NCBI RefSeq assembly: GCF_027186265.1
Contig: NZ_CP114176.1
Span: forward strand, 310,001 to 374,000
From: Lentibacillus daqui
GTDB taxonomy: Bacteria > Bacillota > Bacilli > Bacillales > Amphibacillaceae
Length of the DNA: 64,000 bases
Direction of reading: 5' to 3'
Each line of letters opens with the position of its first letter. Position 1 is the stretch's first letter. Shown in pieces: positions 49,831 through 59,017 of this stretch. Both the position numbers and the translations under genes were made by a program. Below the pieces are notes generated by a model that saw only the letters and a list, made by a program, of their open reading frames with translations, was not told where the DNA came from and ran no database searches.

Positions 49831-50898
49831 CTACACGATAAAGAAAACAATCACAGATAAACAAACGGATGTAATGGTCATCGCGATTAATGGCTTTAAT
49901 GCCTTCGTCCGCAGATCACGCAAGCTGACATTTAATCCAAGGCCGACCATCGCAGCGGTGAGCAACCATGTCGTAATGTTGAAGACCGCATTCATAACGC
50001 TATCTGATACAGGGATGGAATGACCAAATACATAACTTCCTAACAAACTTAAAATAATAAATCCAACTAAAAACCATGGGAATTCAATTTTTGCATCTGA
50101 CTGTTCAGATCCTTTGTTTTTCCGTTTCATTATATAGATGAAGATGAAGCAAAGTGGTACAAGTAAAAACACACGGCCCAATTTTGCGAGTAAAGCAATA
50201 GCTGTTGCCTGATCTCCAGCTGGTTCGGCTGCCAGGGCTACATGGGCAACTTCATGTAAACTCGAACCCGACCATATGCCATACTGAATAGCATCCAATG
50301 GCAAAAATGGACGTAATATGGTATAGCCCATCGCAAACACCGTACCCATGAGAGCGATAATTCCCACACCAATCGCCGTATCTTCATCCTTTGATTTTAC
50401 AATCGGTGCAACTGCGGCAATGGCAGCGGCTCCGCAGATGCCAGTTCCAACTCCCAATAATAAGGAAATGTTTTTGTCCGCCTTGAATAACTTAGCAATC
50501 CAGATCGTTGCAAGGATGGCAAAAATAATCACCCCGGCATCACGGACAAGCAAGCCAATCCCGTCATGAAGTACAGTATCGATATTTAATTTCAGACCAT
50601 ATAAAATAATTGCCGCACGCAGCAGTCGTTTGGATGAAAAGGCAATACCTGACCGTAATGCTTCCGGATAACCAAAAATTTGTCGATAAACGACTGCAAT
50701 AATAATGGCACATGCCAGCTGCCCAACATGGTCAAATCCAGGCACCAACGCTAAAAGGAAGCCCAATAAGGCAATCAAAAAAGTAAATGCAACACCACCA
50801 ATCCATTTCCAAATTGGTGATGGTTCTGGTTTTTTTTCTTGTTGGATTGCCTCCGAAGATTCCTCAACTTCCTCTTGTCGCAAATTTTCCAATGCCAT
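49831..50898 (-). CDS. YeiH family (UPF0324) putative sulfate/sulfite exporter
   Basis: About 355 residues from the ATG at 50898 (AGGAGG upstream). A polar N-terminal tail is followed by about ten membrane helices: FGYPEALRSGIAFSSKRLLRAAIILYGLKLN, LLLGVGTGICGAAAIAAVAPIVKSKDEDTAIGVG and GSSLHEVAHVALAA are family hallmarks. Divergent LysR gene 112 bases away; the YeiH-LysR pairing is widely conserved and links to sulfur compound stress. Cargo not proven. Confidence 0.9.
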   Translation of the reverse strand: MALENLRQEEVEESSEAIQQEKKPEPSPIWKWIGGVAFTFLIALLGFLLALVPGFDHVGQLACAIIIAVVYRQIFGYPEALRSGIAFSSKRLLRAAIILYGLKLNIDTVLHDGIGLLVRDAGVIIFAILATIWIAKLFKADKNISLLLGVGTGICGAAAIAAVAPIVKSKDEDTAIGVGIIALMGTVFAMGYTILRPFLPLDAIQYGIWSGSSLHEVAHVALAAEPAGDQATAIALLAKLGRVFLLVPLCFIFIYIMKRKNKGSEQSDAKIEFPWFLVGFIILSLLGSYVFGHSIPVSDSVMNAVFNITTWLLTAAMVGLGLNVSLRDLRTKALKPLIAMTITSVCLSVIVFFIV

Positions 50899-51010
50899 AT
50901 CAACACCTCCTAGTATTAGCATAGGGTATTCCTTTCAATAAGGAAAATAAATCATTATAATAGGTATAATAAGTAAATTTATATAATAGAAAATGGGGTG
51001 GTGATGAGGT

Positions 51011-51910
51011 GTGGATCAACATTTACAAGTATTTGTAACAGTAGCTGAAAAGAAAAATTTTTCCCGGACAGCAGAGGAGCTCCATATGACCCAGCCGGCG
51101 GTAAGCCAGTATATCCGCACATTTGAGCAGAATCTCGGAACAAGATTGCTAGAGCGGACGAATAAATATGTTCGCTTGAATAAGGCTGGCGAGATTGTAT
51201 ACCATCATGCAAAGGAAATCCTTGGATTATATACGAACATGCAGCATTTGGTGGATGATTTGGTGAATAAAGCCAATGGTCCATTATCAATTGGGGCGAG
51301 CTATACGTTTGGTGAATATGTGTTGCCGCGTATTATTGCCAAGTTATTGGAGACATACCCGGATATTCAACCGGAAGTTACGATTGGCAATACATCGGAA
51401 ATTGCCGATTTGGTGGCAACCCATCAGTTGGATGTTGGCATTGTCGAGGGCCATTTTAAGGATCAGCATTTGATGGTAGAGGAGTTTGCTGAGGATTACA
51501 TGGTTGTTGTTGCTCCGGCAAATCATCCCCTGGCGACAAAGGAAAAGGTCAACATCCACGATTTGGAACAGGAGACATGGATTGTCCGTGAACAAGGGTC
51601 GGGTACAAGAGAAGCAACAGAGAACATGTTTCATCGTTTTGAACTCACGCCTGGAAAATTAATGAATTTTGGCAGTACCCAGCCGATTAAGGAAGCGGTG
51701 GAAGCAGGCTTGGGGATCAGCTTATTATCACAATGGGCCATCCAGAAGGAATTGAATCATGGGGTTCTCAAAATCATTCCATTGAAAGGACTGCCATTTA
51801 CCCGCCAATTTTCGATCGTGACGAAATCGCCTTTTCAAACAAAAGCTTTAGAGGTGTTCATTCGTTTATTGCGTCATAACCGAGCACTGACCACGTTAGA
51901 TGACAAATAA
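51011..51910 (+). CDS. LysR-family regulator (CysL/YeiE-like)
   Basis: 299 residues from GTG. The winged helix (about 1-60: LQVFVTVAEKKNFSRTAEELHMTQPAVSQYIRTFEQNLG) is followed by a sulfate-type effector domain, with GPLSIGASYTFGEYVLPRIIAKLLETYPDIQPEVTIGNTSEIADLVATHQLDVGIVEG, typical of CysL/YeiE. It is divergent from yeiH, so it very likely activates that gene in response to a sulfur-containing anion. It is followed by repeat array 3. Confidence 0.9.
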   Translation: MDQHLQVFVTVAEKKNFSRTAEELHMTQPAVSQYIRTFEQNLGTRLLERTNKYVRLNKAGEIVYHHAKEILGLYTNMQHLVDDLVNKANGPLSIGASYTFGEYVLPRIIAKLLETYPDIQPEVTIGNTSEIADLVATHQLDVGIVEGHFKDQHLMVEEFAEDYMVVVAPANHPLATKEKVNIHDLEQETWIVREQGSGTREATENMFHRFELTPGKLMNFGSTQPIKEAVEAGLGISLLSQWAIQKELNHGVLKIIPLKGLPFTRQFSIVTKSPFQTKALEVFIRLLRHNRALTTLDDK

Positions 51911-51911
51911 T

Positions 51912-52058
51912 GGCTGGAACTGTGAATGCGTTTTGGCTCAGATATTTTTTTCATGTTGGCAGATCAGTATGTTTCGCTGGAGTTCGACAAAAAAACGCTA
52001 CAGTTTGCCATAAAAAAGCTGGCCCCGGCAACGATTTCGCTGAAATTCACAATTTCAG
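51912..52058. repeat. 21-bp periodic array 3 (about six units, degenerate)
   Basis: Cores GGCTGGAACT, TGTTGGCAGA, CGCTGGAGTT, CGCTACAGTT, AGCTGGCCCC and CGCTGAAATT start at 51912, 51954, 51975, 51996, 52017 and 52038, all on a 21-bp register; the unit at 51933 is unrecognisable. It lies between convergent LysR and AACS genes. Confidence 0.7.
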
Positions 52059-52069
52059 CGAAAATATAA

Positions 52070-52097
52070 AAAACCACAGGCTAATCTGTGGTTTTTT
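52070..52097. terminator. Bidirectional terminator between LysR and AACS genes
   Basis: AAAAACCACAG pairs with CTGTGGTTTTTT. A second hairpin, TTTCGCTGAAAT/ATTTCAGCGAAA (about 52036-52065), precedes it. Confidence 0.85.
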
Positions 52098-52103
52098 AGG
52101 TCG

Positions 52104-54095
52104 TTATTTTATAGTTTTCATTTGTTCGTCGGCGAATCTGATAAAGTAATCCAGTGATTTCGGATTGGCCAATGATCCTTTGTTTACAACCTGCTCAACG
52201 TCTTTTCCCATTAATATTTTTTTGATAGGGACTTCAAGTTTTTTTCCATTCAATGTTTTGGGAACATCCGGAACTTGATAAATCGCTGTTGGCACGTGTC
52301 TTGGTGAACACTGTTCCTTAATTTGCCGTTTTATTTGTTGTTTGATATCCTCTGTCAATTCATAGCCATCCTTCATGATCACGAATAAAGGCACAAATGA
52401 ATTACCTTGGGTGTCTGGAATATCAACTATTAAACTATCGGCTACAGATGACACCTGATCAACAGCCCGATAGATTTCACTTGTGCCCATTCGTACGCCC
52501 CCACGGTTAATCGTTGCATCTGAACGGCCATAAATGACACATGTGTGCCGATCGGTTATTTTTAGATAGTCACCGTGTCGCCAAATCCCAGGGAATTCAT
52601 CAAAGTAACTGTCGTGCAGGCGGCTGCCATCGGGATCGTTCCAGAAATAAATTGGCATTGATGGAAATGGTTCCGTTAAGACGAGCTCACCAACTTCGTT
52701 CATGTGCGGCTTGCCCTGCTCATCGTAGCTTTCAATTTTTGCTCCCAACCCGCGACATTGCAGTTCCCCTGCATAAACAGGCAGGATTGGAAGGCCAAGG
52801 ATAAATGCGGTACATATATCCGTTCCGCCACTAACGGAAGCAATCCACAAATCATGTTTTACATGGTCATAACACCATTGAAAACCTTCTGGCGGTAACG
52901 GTGAGCCAGTTGAACTAATGTTTTGCAAATGGCTTAAATCAAAATCTTTACCAGGTGTGATGCCGTCTTTCATACAACCGGTGATAAAGCTGGCACTTGT
53001 TCCAAACACGGTCATTTTGGTTTGTTCGGCAAATTCCCAAAGCATATTTTTGTCCGGATAACCAGGACTGCCATCATATAAAATAATCGTACTGCCGGTT
53101 AATAGTCCGCCAACAAGGAAATTCCACATCATCCATCCGGTTGTTGTAAACCAAAAGAATCGATCCTGTTCTCCAAGGTCGGCATGAAAAGTCAGTGCCT
53201 TTAGATGTTCCAGTAAAATACCACCCTGACTTTGAACAATCGGTTTCGGTTTTCCGGTTGTACCAGATGAGAATAACACCCACAGCGGGTCATTGAACGG
53301 AACATACTCATAGGTCAAGCTTAACTCCAGGCTTGTAGTGACAGCTTCTGCCCACATGGTTACATTTGTTAGTGTATCTGTTTGTGGATTGTCCTGTAAA
53401 TAAGGGATCATAATGGTTGCCGCTAATGTGGGCAGTTCCGACTGAATATTCTCAACGACATTCGTACGGTCAAATTCCTTTCCGCCAAAACGGTATCCGT
53501 CGATTGTAATCATGACTTTAGGTTCGATTTGTTTAAAACGGTCAATCACACTTTGAGTTCCAAATTCGGGGGAAGCGCTGGACCAGATTGCACCAAGGCT
53601 GGCTGTGGCTAAAAATGCGACAACCGCTTCATAGATGTTGGGAACATATGCAACGACCCGATCTCCTTTTTGTACACCAAGGTGTTGCAATGTCCGCTGT
53701 AATGATGCTGTATCCTGATAAAGTGTATCCCAGGTAACTTCAGAGGTTGCACGTAACTCGGAGGAATGAATAATAGCTGGTTTATTTTTATCATAGTTTC
53801 TGAAAATATGTTCCGTATAATTAATCGTAGCACCTGAGAACCATTTCGCGCCTGGCATTTGATGCGTAGTTAAAACCTGTTCATATGGCTGTTTGGCCTG
53901 AATATCAAAATATTCCCAAATGGTTTCCCAGAATGATTCCAGTTCTGTTACCGACCAATTCCATAAGGAGTGATAATCCGGGAAATCCAAATTTTTATCT
54001 TGTTTAAGCCAGTTCATATAGGTATTGATATTGGAATGTTGTTTTCTGCTTGCATCAGGTTCCCATAGTAAGGTCCCTTCTTTGATTGTTGCCAT
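52104..54095 (-). CDS. Acetoacetyl-CoA synthetase
   Basis: 663 residues, an adenylate-forming ligase activating acetoacetate with ATP and CoA. N-terminal ACAS_N with LLWEPDASRK and YHSLWNWSVTELESFWETIWEYF; P-loop LFSSGTTGKPKPIVQSQGG; WFTTTGWMMWNFLVGGLL; and SGGTDICTAFILG, GELQCRGLGAKIESYDEQGKP and GRSDATINRGGVRMGTSEIYRAV, all diagnostic for AACS rather than acetyl-CoA synthetase. The adenylation lysine lies in TLNGKKLEVPIK. GGGGGAA precedes the ATG. It serves ketone-body or PHB metabolism. Confidence 0.93.
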   Translation of the reverse strand: MATIKEGTLLWEPDASRKQHSNINTYMNWLKQDKNLDFPDYHSLWNWSVTELESFWETIWEYFDIQAKQPYEQVLTTHQMPGAKWFSGATINYTEHIFRNYDKNKPAIIHSSELRATSEVTWDTLYQDTASLQRTLQHLGVQKGDRVVAYVPNIYEAVVAFLATASLGAIWSSASPEFGTQSVIDRFKQIEPKVMITIDGYRFGGKEFDRTNVVENIQSELPTLAATIMIPYLQDNPQTDTLTNVTMWAEAVTTSLELSLTYEYVPFNDPLWVLFSSGTTGKPKPIVQSQGGILLEHLKALTFHADLGEQDRFFWFTTTGWMMWNFLVGGLLTGSTIILYDGSPGYPDKNMLWEFAEQTKMTVFGTSASFITGCMKDGITPGKDFDLSHLQNISSTGSPLPPEGFQWCYDHVKHDLWIASVSGGTDICTAFILGLPILPVYAGELQCRGLGAKIESYDEQGKPHMNEVGELVLTEPFPSMPIYFWNDPDGSRLHDSYFDEFPGIWRHGDYLKITDRHTCVIYGRSDATINRGGVRMGTSEIYRAVDQVSSVADSLIVDIPDTQGNSFVPLFVIMKDGYELTEDIKQQIKRQIKEQCSPRHVPTAIYQVPDVPKTLNGKKLEVPIKKILMGKDVEQVVNKGSLANPKSLDYFIRFADEQMKTIK

Positions 54096-54126
54096 TAAAA
54101 ATTCCCCCTGTGAAAAAAGTGTTTAC

Positions 54127-54334
54127 TAGAGGATGTTCAAAAAGTCCGGTAAAAATGACATGCCCCTTTAAAAGGGGTATGCCGACGCCTGAGCGCAAGC
54201 CCGTTTTTAGTCGGCCTTCCTTTGAAGCTCGTTAGCTTGCTTTTCCGCTCCTCATGTACCTTTTATGTACACTCCGGTGCTCAACGCTGCGCCGCCTAGA
54301 ACTTCTCGGTCCTTTTTATCCTCTTTTTGAACAC
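54127..54334 (-). repeat. Dispersed repeat copy B (with about 56 bp extra)
   Basis: The same element as 30513-30665 in inverse orientation, with ends GTTCAAAAAG and CTTTTTGAAC. It has an additional internal block (about 54160-54220) containing CCCCTTTAAAAGGGG. Confidence 0.85.
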
Positions 54335-54418
54335 GCACTACTATATATTATAGGTAAACGCTTACCAGGTGTAAAGCAAATGCTCTATGCATGAAACCGA
54401 ATAGCTTCAATCGTAGTG

Positions 54419-54862
54419 TCACGTTGAGGGGAAAAACCATTCTTTCATTCTCGTAAAGAAAGACTGTGGTTCATCTTTCTTGTTATTTTCGATTGCTTCA
54501 TCATCATCGACAAAAATATTCTCTTTGTCGATAGCATAATCATAGGTTAAAACGGCGCCAATGTCAGAATCAGACTGCTCGTTTGTTACATTTGAATAGG
54601 GGATATGATATTTTAAAGCCAATTCCTTTTCCCGTTCAAAAAAACGGTAGGGGATATGCCCATTTAGTAATAATTTGGTATCCGGGTGTTCTTGCATGGC
54701 TTGTTCCAATTGCCGGATTGCTTTATCCGACATGACTTGTCCCTTCGTTAAGACCAGGACAACGCGTTCCCGTAATGTACCCAAATAGTGAATCCGCTCG
54801 TCCTGTTTTGGCATACGAACACCATACATTCCATCATTGAGATAGTCTTCCACTTTTTTCAT
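54419..54862 (-). CDS. DUF1694 (YueI-like) family protein
   Basis: 147 residues from the ATG at 54862. VEDYLNDGMYGVRMPKQDERIHYLGTLRERVVLVLTKGQVM opens the DUF1694 domain, followed by LLLNGHIPYRFFEREKELALKYHIPYSNV. The acidic C-terminal tail ends FFTRMKEWFFPST. A soluble protein of unknown function conserved in Bacillales. Confidence 0.85.
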   Translation of the reverse strand: MKKVEDYLNDGMYGVRMPKQDERIHYLGTLRERVVLVLTKGQVMSDKAIRQLEQAMQEHPDTKLLLNGHIPYRFFEREKELALKYHIPYSNVTNEQSDSDIGAVLTYDYAIDKENIFVDDDEAIENNKKDEPQSFFTRMKEWFFPST

Positions 54863-54968
54863 TGTTATCATCCCAGACCAATGTTGTTACTTTTATTGTA
54901 CAAAGGGAACAACTGCTTATACAAGTAGTATGTCATTCTTTCACAATAATGTCATTACTTCCGGGATT

Positions 54969-55214
54969 TCACCCATCGTATGCAGCAAATTTGCTAAATG
55001 TCTGTTCATCTTCTATCAATCCGCAAACACCGCATTGAACTCTAAATTCCGGACCATTATAATTAACATGATAAATCTCTACTTCATCGTCTGTATAATC
55101 ATTGATTATGTCGCCCGTTTCAGCATCAAGTTTTACCGGGTGTGCAATCTGCTTGATGATATTAAATCTGGAACGATTGGTTTTACAATTTGGGCATCGA
55201 TATGCTTGTCCCAT
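54969..55214 (-). CDS. Small zinc-ribbon protein
   Basis: 81 residues. Two CxxC pairs, CPNC near residue 8 and CGVC near residue 61, should bind one zinc. Between them is an acidic segment GDIINDYTDDEVEIYHVNYNGPEFRVQ. Homologues are common in Bacillaceae, without a secure role; some are misnamed as DNA alkylation repair proteins. It sits between the yueI-like and yfhD-like genes on the same strand. Confidence 0.7.
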   Translation of the reverse strand: MGQAYRCPNCKTNRSRFNIIKQIAHPVKLDAETGDIINDYTDDEVEIYHVNYNGPEFRVQCGVCGLIEDEQTFSKFAAYDG

Positions 55215-55257
55215 ACGATCACCTCCTGCACGTAGTATAACCGGTAGTTAGTGAAAT

Positions 55258-55290
55258 ATGAAAAAGGGACGGACTGATTCCCGTCCCTTA
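55258..55290 (-). terminator. Terminator after the yfhD-like gene
   Basis: AAGGGACGGG pairs with CCGTCCCTT and a T run follows on the minus strand. Confidence 0.75.
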
Positions 55291-55295
55291 AATAA

Positions 55296-55472
55296 CTATT
55301 TACTTTTAATACGTTTTTCTGCTGCTCGGCTTCTCGCTTGAGCTTCTTTATCCTCTTCATCAGCCAGTGCTTCAGAGAATTCAACATCAATTCCATCTGA
55401 CTTCATGTTCTTTGGGGTCTGAGCAAGAAAGTTCTTACTGTTGGTTTTATTGTTATGGTCGTCTCTTCCCAC
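55296..55472 (-). CDS. YfhD-like small protein
   Basis: 58 residues from the GTG at 55472 (GGTGG five bases upstream; a GTG at 55481 is an alternative). MGRDDHNNKTNSKNFLAQTP and KNMKSDGIDVEFSEALADEEDKEAQARSRAAEKR match the YfhD family of small, hydrophilic Bacillaceae proteins, some reported as sporulation-related. It is probably unstructured to helical. Function unknown. Confidence 0.75.
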   Translation of the reverse strand: MGRDDHNNKTNSKNFLAQTPKNMKSDGIDVEFSEALADEEDKEAQARSRAAEKRIKSK

Positions 55473-55629
55473 AATTTCCACCGCCTTATGAAGGTAAATA
55501 GAATTTACAAGCGTAGTATATGTGCAATTTGTTGAATCATGTATTGGATGGAACTTTACAAGAAATTGACAGTACCGATAAACAAATTTAAAATCAAGAT
55601 ATCGATGTTCGTTAAGGGAGAAAAGGAAA

Positions 55630-56499
55630 ATGGTTAAACAAAAAAACGCAAAACAAACGTTATATGATTACGCCAAAGTAATAATTGGCGCAACACTTGT
55701 CGCATTGTCTTATAATATATTTTTATTACCGGCCAAACTTGCAGCTGGTGGCATTTCTGGTGTCAGTACCATTTTGAACGGTATGTATGGTGTAAGTCCT
55801 GCACTTACACAATTCACCATTAATATTCCGATTTTTATCATTGGATGGTTTTTACTTGGCAAAGATTTTGGGGGAAAAACGCTTGTAGGAACACTTTGGG
55901 TACCATTTATTATTTATCTGACAGCAAACGTTCCATATACCATAACTAATCCATTTCTCGGTGCTCTTTACGGTGGGATCGTGCTTGGCGTTGGCCTGGG
56001 TATCGTTTATAAAGGGAATGGTTCTACCGGAGGGACTGCCGCTATTGCACAAATTGTTAAAAAGTTTACCGGGTTGTCCAGCGGATATTCCCAGCTTATT
56101 GTTGACGGGCTGGTTGTTATTTCATCCATCATTGTATTTAATTTGGAACTTACACTGTTTGCTTTAATGTGCATTTATGTGACAAGCAAGGTAATTGATA
56201 TGGTGCAGTTACAAACGGCATCAACCAAGTTAATCTTGATCATTACGGAAAACGAAGAAAAAATCCAGGCGATTATCCGTAACAAAATAGATCGGGGATT
56301 AACCAAGATTCGTACGGTAGGCGGATATTCCAACGAAAACAAAACAATGATTTTATGCGTTACCGAGCAAAGGGAAGCAGTGAACTTGAAACATATTTTA
56401 CAACAGGAAGACCCCACTGCATTTGTTGTTTTCATCAATGCATCAGAAATCCTTGGCCGTGGCTTCTCCCTTGATAAATATTATGGACAAAAATTTTAG
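55630..56499 (+). CDS. YitT family membrane protein (DUF161 + DUF2179)
   Basis: 289 residues. Five or six N-terminal helices with LVALSYNIFLLPAKLAAGGISGVSTIL and GIVYKGNGSTGGTAAIAQIVKKFTGLSSG, then a C-terminal cytosolic DUF2179 domain (about 205-285: LILIITENEEKIQAIIRNKIDRGLTKIRTVGGYSNENKTMILCVT). GGAGAAAAGG precedes the ATG. The transported substrate is not known. Single gene. Confidence 0.9.
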   Translation: MVKQKNAKQTLYDYAKVIIGATLVALSYNIFLLPAKLAAGGISGVSTILNGMYGVSPALTQFTINIPIFIIGWFLLGKDFGGKTLVGTLWVPFIIYLTANVPYTITNPFLGALYGGIVLGVGLGIVYKGNGSTGGTAAIAQIVKKFTGLSSGYSQLIVDGLVVISSIIVFNLELTLFALMCIYVTSKVIDMVQLQTASTKLILIITENEEKIQAIIRNKIDRGLTKIRTVGGYSNENKTMILCVTEQREAVNLKHILQQEDPTAFVVFINASEILGRGFSLDKYYGQKF

Positions 56500-56535
56500 C
56501 GAGACAAGGGAATGACTTCTCTTGTTTCGTTTTGA
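56499..56535 (+). terminator. Terminator after the yitT-like gene
   Basis: CGAGACAAG pairs with CTTGTTTCG, followed by TTTTGATTT. The remaining bases to 56791 show no gene. Confidence 0.65.
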
Positions 56536-56791
56536 TTTCTTGGTGTTAACCGGGAAATGCTGTTAGACTGTTCCCGTGCTTTTCCTTTCCAACCAACCGA
56601 GAAGGCTCTTTTCACAGTAAATTCACCCAATTTTTCTCAGCAAATCACCGAACTTAGACGAAATAACCTTGTCCACAAAACCAGCCTAAACCACACACCG
56701 CTAAACGTTCACTTCCGCTTTTTTATGTATACATTTTTTGATTATTTATAAACTAGGTAGAGGTTGATAATTATTTAGGGAGGTACATGTC

Positions 56792-58744
56792 ATGCCTTTG
56801 AATGTAACGCAAAAGTTGATAAAGGACCACCTTGTTTCGGGGGAGATGATACCTGGCACGGAAATTGGTCTGAAAATTGATCAGACATTGACACAAGACG
56901 CAACAGGAACGCTTGTGATGCTCGAGTTGGAAGCAATGGAGCTTGATCGGGCTAAAACAGAAGCTTCGGCTCAATATGTCGATCATAATTTAATTCAGGT
57001 GGACAGTAAAAATCCGGATGATCATCTTTTTTTACAAAGCGCGACAAGGCGTTTCGGGATACATTACAGCCGTCCAGGAAATGGTGTGAGCCATCCGGTA
57101 CATATGCAGCGGTTGGCCAAACCTGGAAAGACACTATTGGGATCTGACAGTCATACGTGTGCAAATGGCTGTATGGGGATGTTAGCAATGGGTGCAGGCG
57201 GGATTGATGTTGCGCTGGCAATCGCCGGTGAACCATTTTATGTAAAAATGCCAAAAGTATGGGGGGTTAAACTAACTGGCAAACTCCCGGATTGGGTAAG
57301 TGCAAAAGATGTCATTTTGGAAATGTTGCGCCGGCATGATGTAAAAGGCGGTGTTGGACGGGTTATTGAGTATTATGGTCCCGGGGTCGAAACGCTTAGT
57401 GCAATGGATCGTCATGTGATTGCCAATATGGGCGCGGAATTGGGAGCGACAGGGACGGTTTTTCCTTCCGACAACGAAATTAAACATTTCTTAAAAGAAC
57501 AGGACCGGGAAGATGATTGGGTGGAACTAGTCGCCGACAAAGGTGCCACCTATGATATTGATGAAGAAATTGACCTGGCCAAGGTGGAACCTCTGATTGC
57601 GAAACCTTCCAGTCCGGGAAATGTAGTAACAGTCAAGGAGATTGCCGGCACACCAATATACCAATCATATATCGGGTCATCGGCAAACCCGGGTTTTCGG
57701 GATTTTGCAGTTGCAGCGGAAATGGTCGATGGCAGACATATTGCAGATGGGATTTCCTTCGACATCAACCCAACTTCCCGGCAAATGCTAACAGATCTTG
57801 TCAAAGAAAGTCATATTGCCAGTCTCCTCCAATCAGGCGCACGATTGCATCAGGCAGGGTGTAACGGCTGCATCGGGATGGGGCAGGCACCGGCTACCGG
57901 CAGAAATAGTCTCAGAACAACACCGCGAAATTTCCCTGGACGTTCAGGTACAAAGGAAGACAGCGTATTTCTTTGCAGCCCGGAGACAGCAGCGGCATCC
58001 GCTTTAAAAGGTGAAATAACGGATCCGCGAACACTGGACTTTGCTTATCCAAAAGTAAGGGAACCGAAAAAGCCGACCATCGATGTTAATTTGCTTGATA
58101 AGCCGCTCCCGTACGAAGAAGCAAAACAAGTTACATTGCAAAAAGGACCGAATATCGCATCCATACCGAAAATGGATAAACTCCCGGATCACCTGGAACT
58201 GCCGATCTTATTAAAAATGGGTGACAATATTTCCACTGATGAAATTCTTGCTGGTGGCGCACGAGTCTTACCATTTCGCAGCAATCTGCCAGAAATAAGT
58301 AAATTCGCTTTTGAAATCATCGATGACACGTACTATGATCGAGGTAAAAAAACGGTCGATCATGGGGGGCATGCGATAGTTGGTGGATTTAACTACGGAC
58401 AAGGTTCCAGCCGTGAGCATGCGGCACTGGCACCGAGGTATCTTGGCTTACGTGTTGCTCTTGTGAAGGACTTTGCCCGCATCCACTGGCAAAACCTTGT
58501 CAACTTTGGTGTACTGCCATTGACCTTTGCAAATGAAGATGATTATAACACGTTGGAACAAGGGGATACATTGGAGTTAAATGATTTGCATAACAAAATC
58601 AAACAGGGAAATTCCTTTACGATTCAGGTGAAGGACAAAAATCAGGAAATAAAAGTAAACCATGCGTTATCTGAACGTCAAATTGACATCATGCTAAAAG
58701 GCGGCATCATCAATTGGGTGAAAGATCGTCAACAACTTGCATAG
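56792..58744 (+). CDS. Aconitate hydratase (putative-type, about 650 residues)
   Basis: A 4Fe-4S hydro-lyase interconverting citrate and isocitrate. Cluster ligands lie in GSDSHTCANGCMGMLAMG and AGCNGCIGMGQAP. The swivel domain holds MGDNISTDEILAGGARVLPFR and NYGQGSSREHAALAPRYLG. It is shorter than the about 900-residue CitB/AcnA and fits the smaller aconitase type of some Firmicutes and Aquifex-like bacteria. It could be a second aconitase or a homologous dehydratase. AGGGAGG precedes the ATG. A zinc-finger ORF follows. Confidence 0.88.
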   Translation: MPLNVTQKLIKDHLVSGEMIPGTEIGLKIDQTLTQDATGTLVMLELEAMELDRAKTEASAQYVDHNLIQVDSKNPDDHLFLQSATRRFGIHYSRPGNGVSHPVHMQRLAKPGKTLLGSDSHTCANGCMGMLAMGAGGIDVALAIAGEPFYVKMPKVWGVKLTGKLPDWVSAKDVILEMLRRHDVKGGVGRVIEYYGPGVETLSAMDRHVIANMGAELGATGTVFPSDNEIKHFLKEQDREDDWVELVADKGATYDIDEEIDLAKVEPLIAKPSSPGNVVTVKEIAGTPIYQSYIGSSANPGFRDFAVAAEMVDGRHIADGISFDINPTSRQMLTDLVKESHIASLLQSGARLHQAGCNGCIGMGQAPATGRNSLRTTPRNFPGRSGTKEDSVFLCSPETAAASALKGEITDPRTLDFAYPKVREPKKPTIDVNLLDKPLPYEEAKQVTLQKGPNIASIPKMDKLPDHLELPILLKMGDNISTDEILAGGARVLPFRSNLPEISKFAFEIIDDTYYDRGKKTVDHGGHAIVGGFNYGQGSSREHAALAPRYLGLRVALVKDFARIHWQNLVNFGVLPLTFANEDDYNTLEQGDTLELNDLHNKIKQGNSFTIQVKDKNQEIKVNHALSERQIDIMLKGGIINWVKDRQQLA

Positions 58745-58760
58745 TCAGGAGGAAATAAGA

Positions 58761-58937
58761 ATGGTTAACCGTGAACAAACATGTAAAGCGTGTGAAGGAA
58801 CAGGCATGCTGGCAGATGATGAGGGCTGGCAATACAATTGCAGTGTTTGTAAAGGCACAGGCATTTTGCCGGAGAAGAATGAATCCAGAGAAGCACGAGT
58901 TATGACCGTTGACGAAAATAACCGGTTATTAGATTGA
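58761..58937 (+). CDS. DnaJ-type cysteine-rich mini protein
   Basis: 58 residues from the ATG at 58761 (AGGAGG upstream), 16 bases after the aconitase stop. Two CxxCxGxG repeats (CKACEGTG about 8-15; CSVCKGTG about 28-35) form one DnaJ-like zinc site. The rest is short and acidic. Co-transcription with the aconitase suggests a helper role, perhaps in folding or cluster care; that is inference. Confidence 0.75.
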   Translation: MVNREQTCKACEGTGMLADDEGWQYNCSVCKGTGILPEKNESREARVMTVDENNRLLD

Positions 58938-58944
58938 GTTTTTA

Positions 58945-58994
58945 TAAAAAAAGAAGTAATCATCAGGATTTCCCGTTGATTACTTCCTTTTTAT
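58945..58994. terminator. Bidirectional terminator
   Basis: AAGAAGTAATCA pairs with TGATTACTTCC, flanked by A and T runs between convergent genes. Confidence 0.8.
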
Positions 58995-59017
58995 TCTAAG
59001 ATTTATCTCGCCAATCT

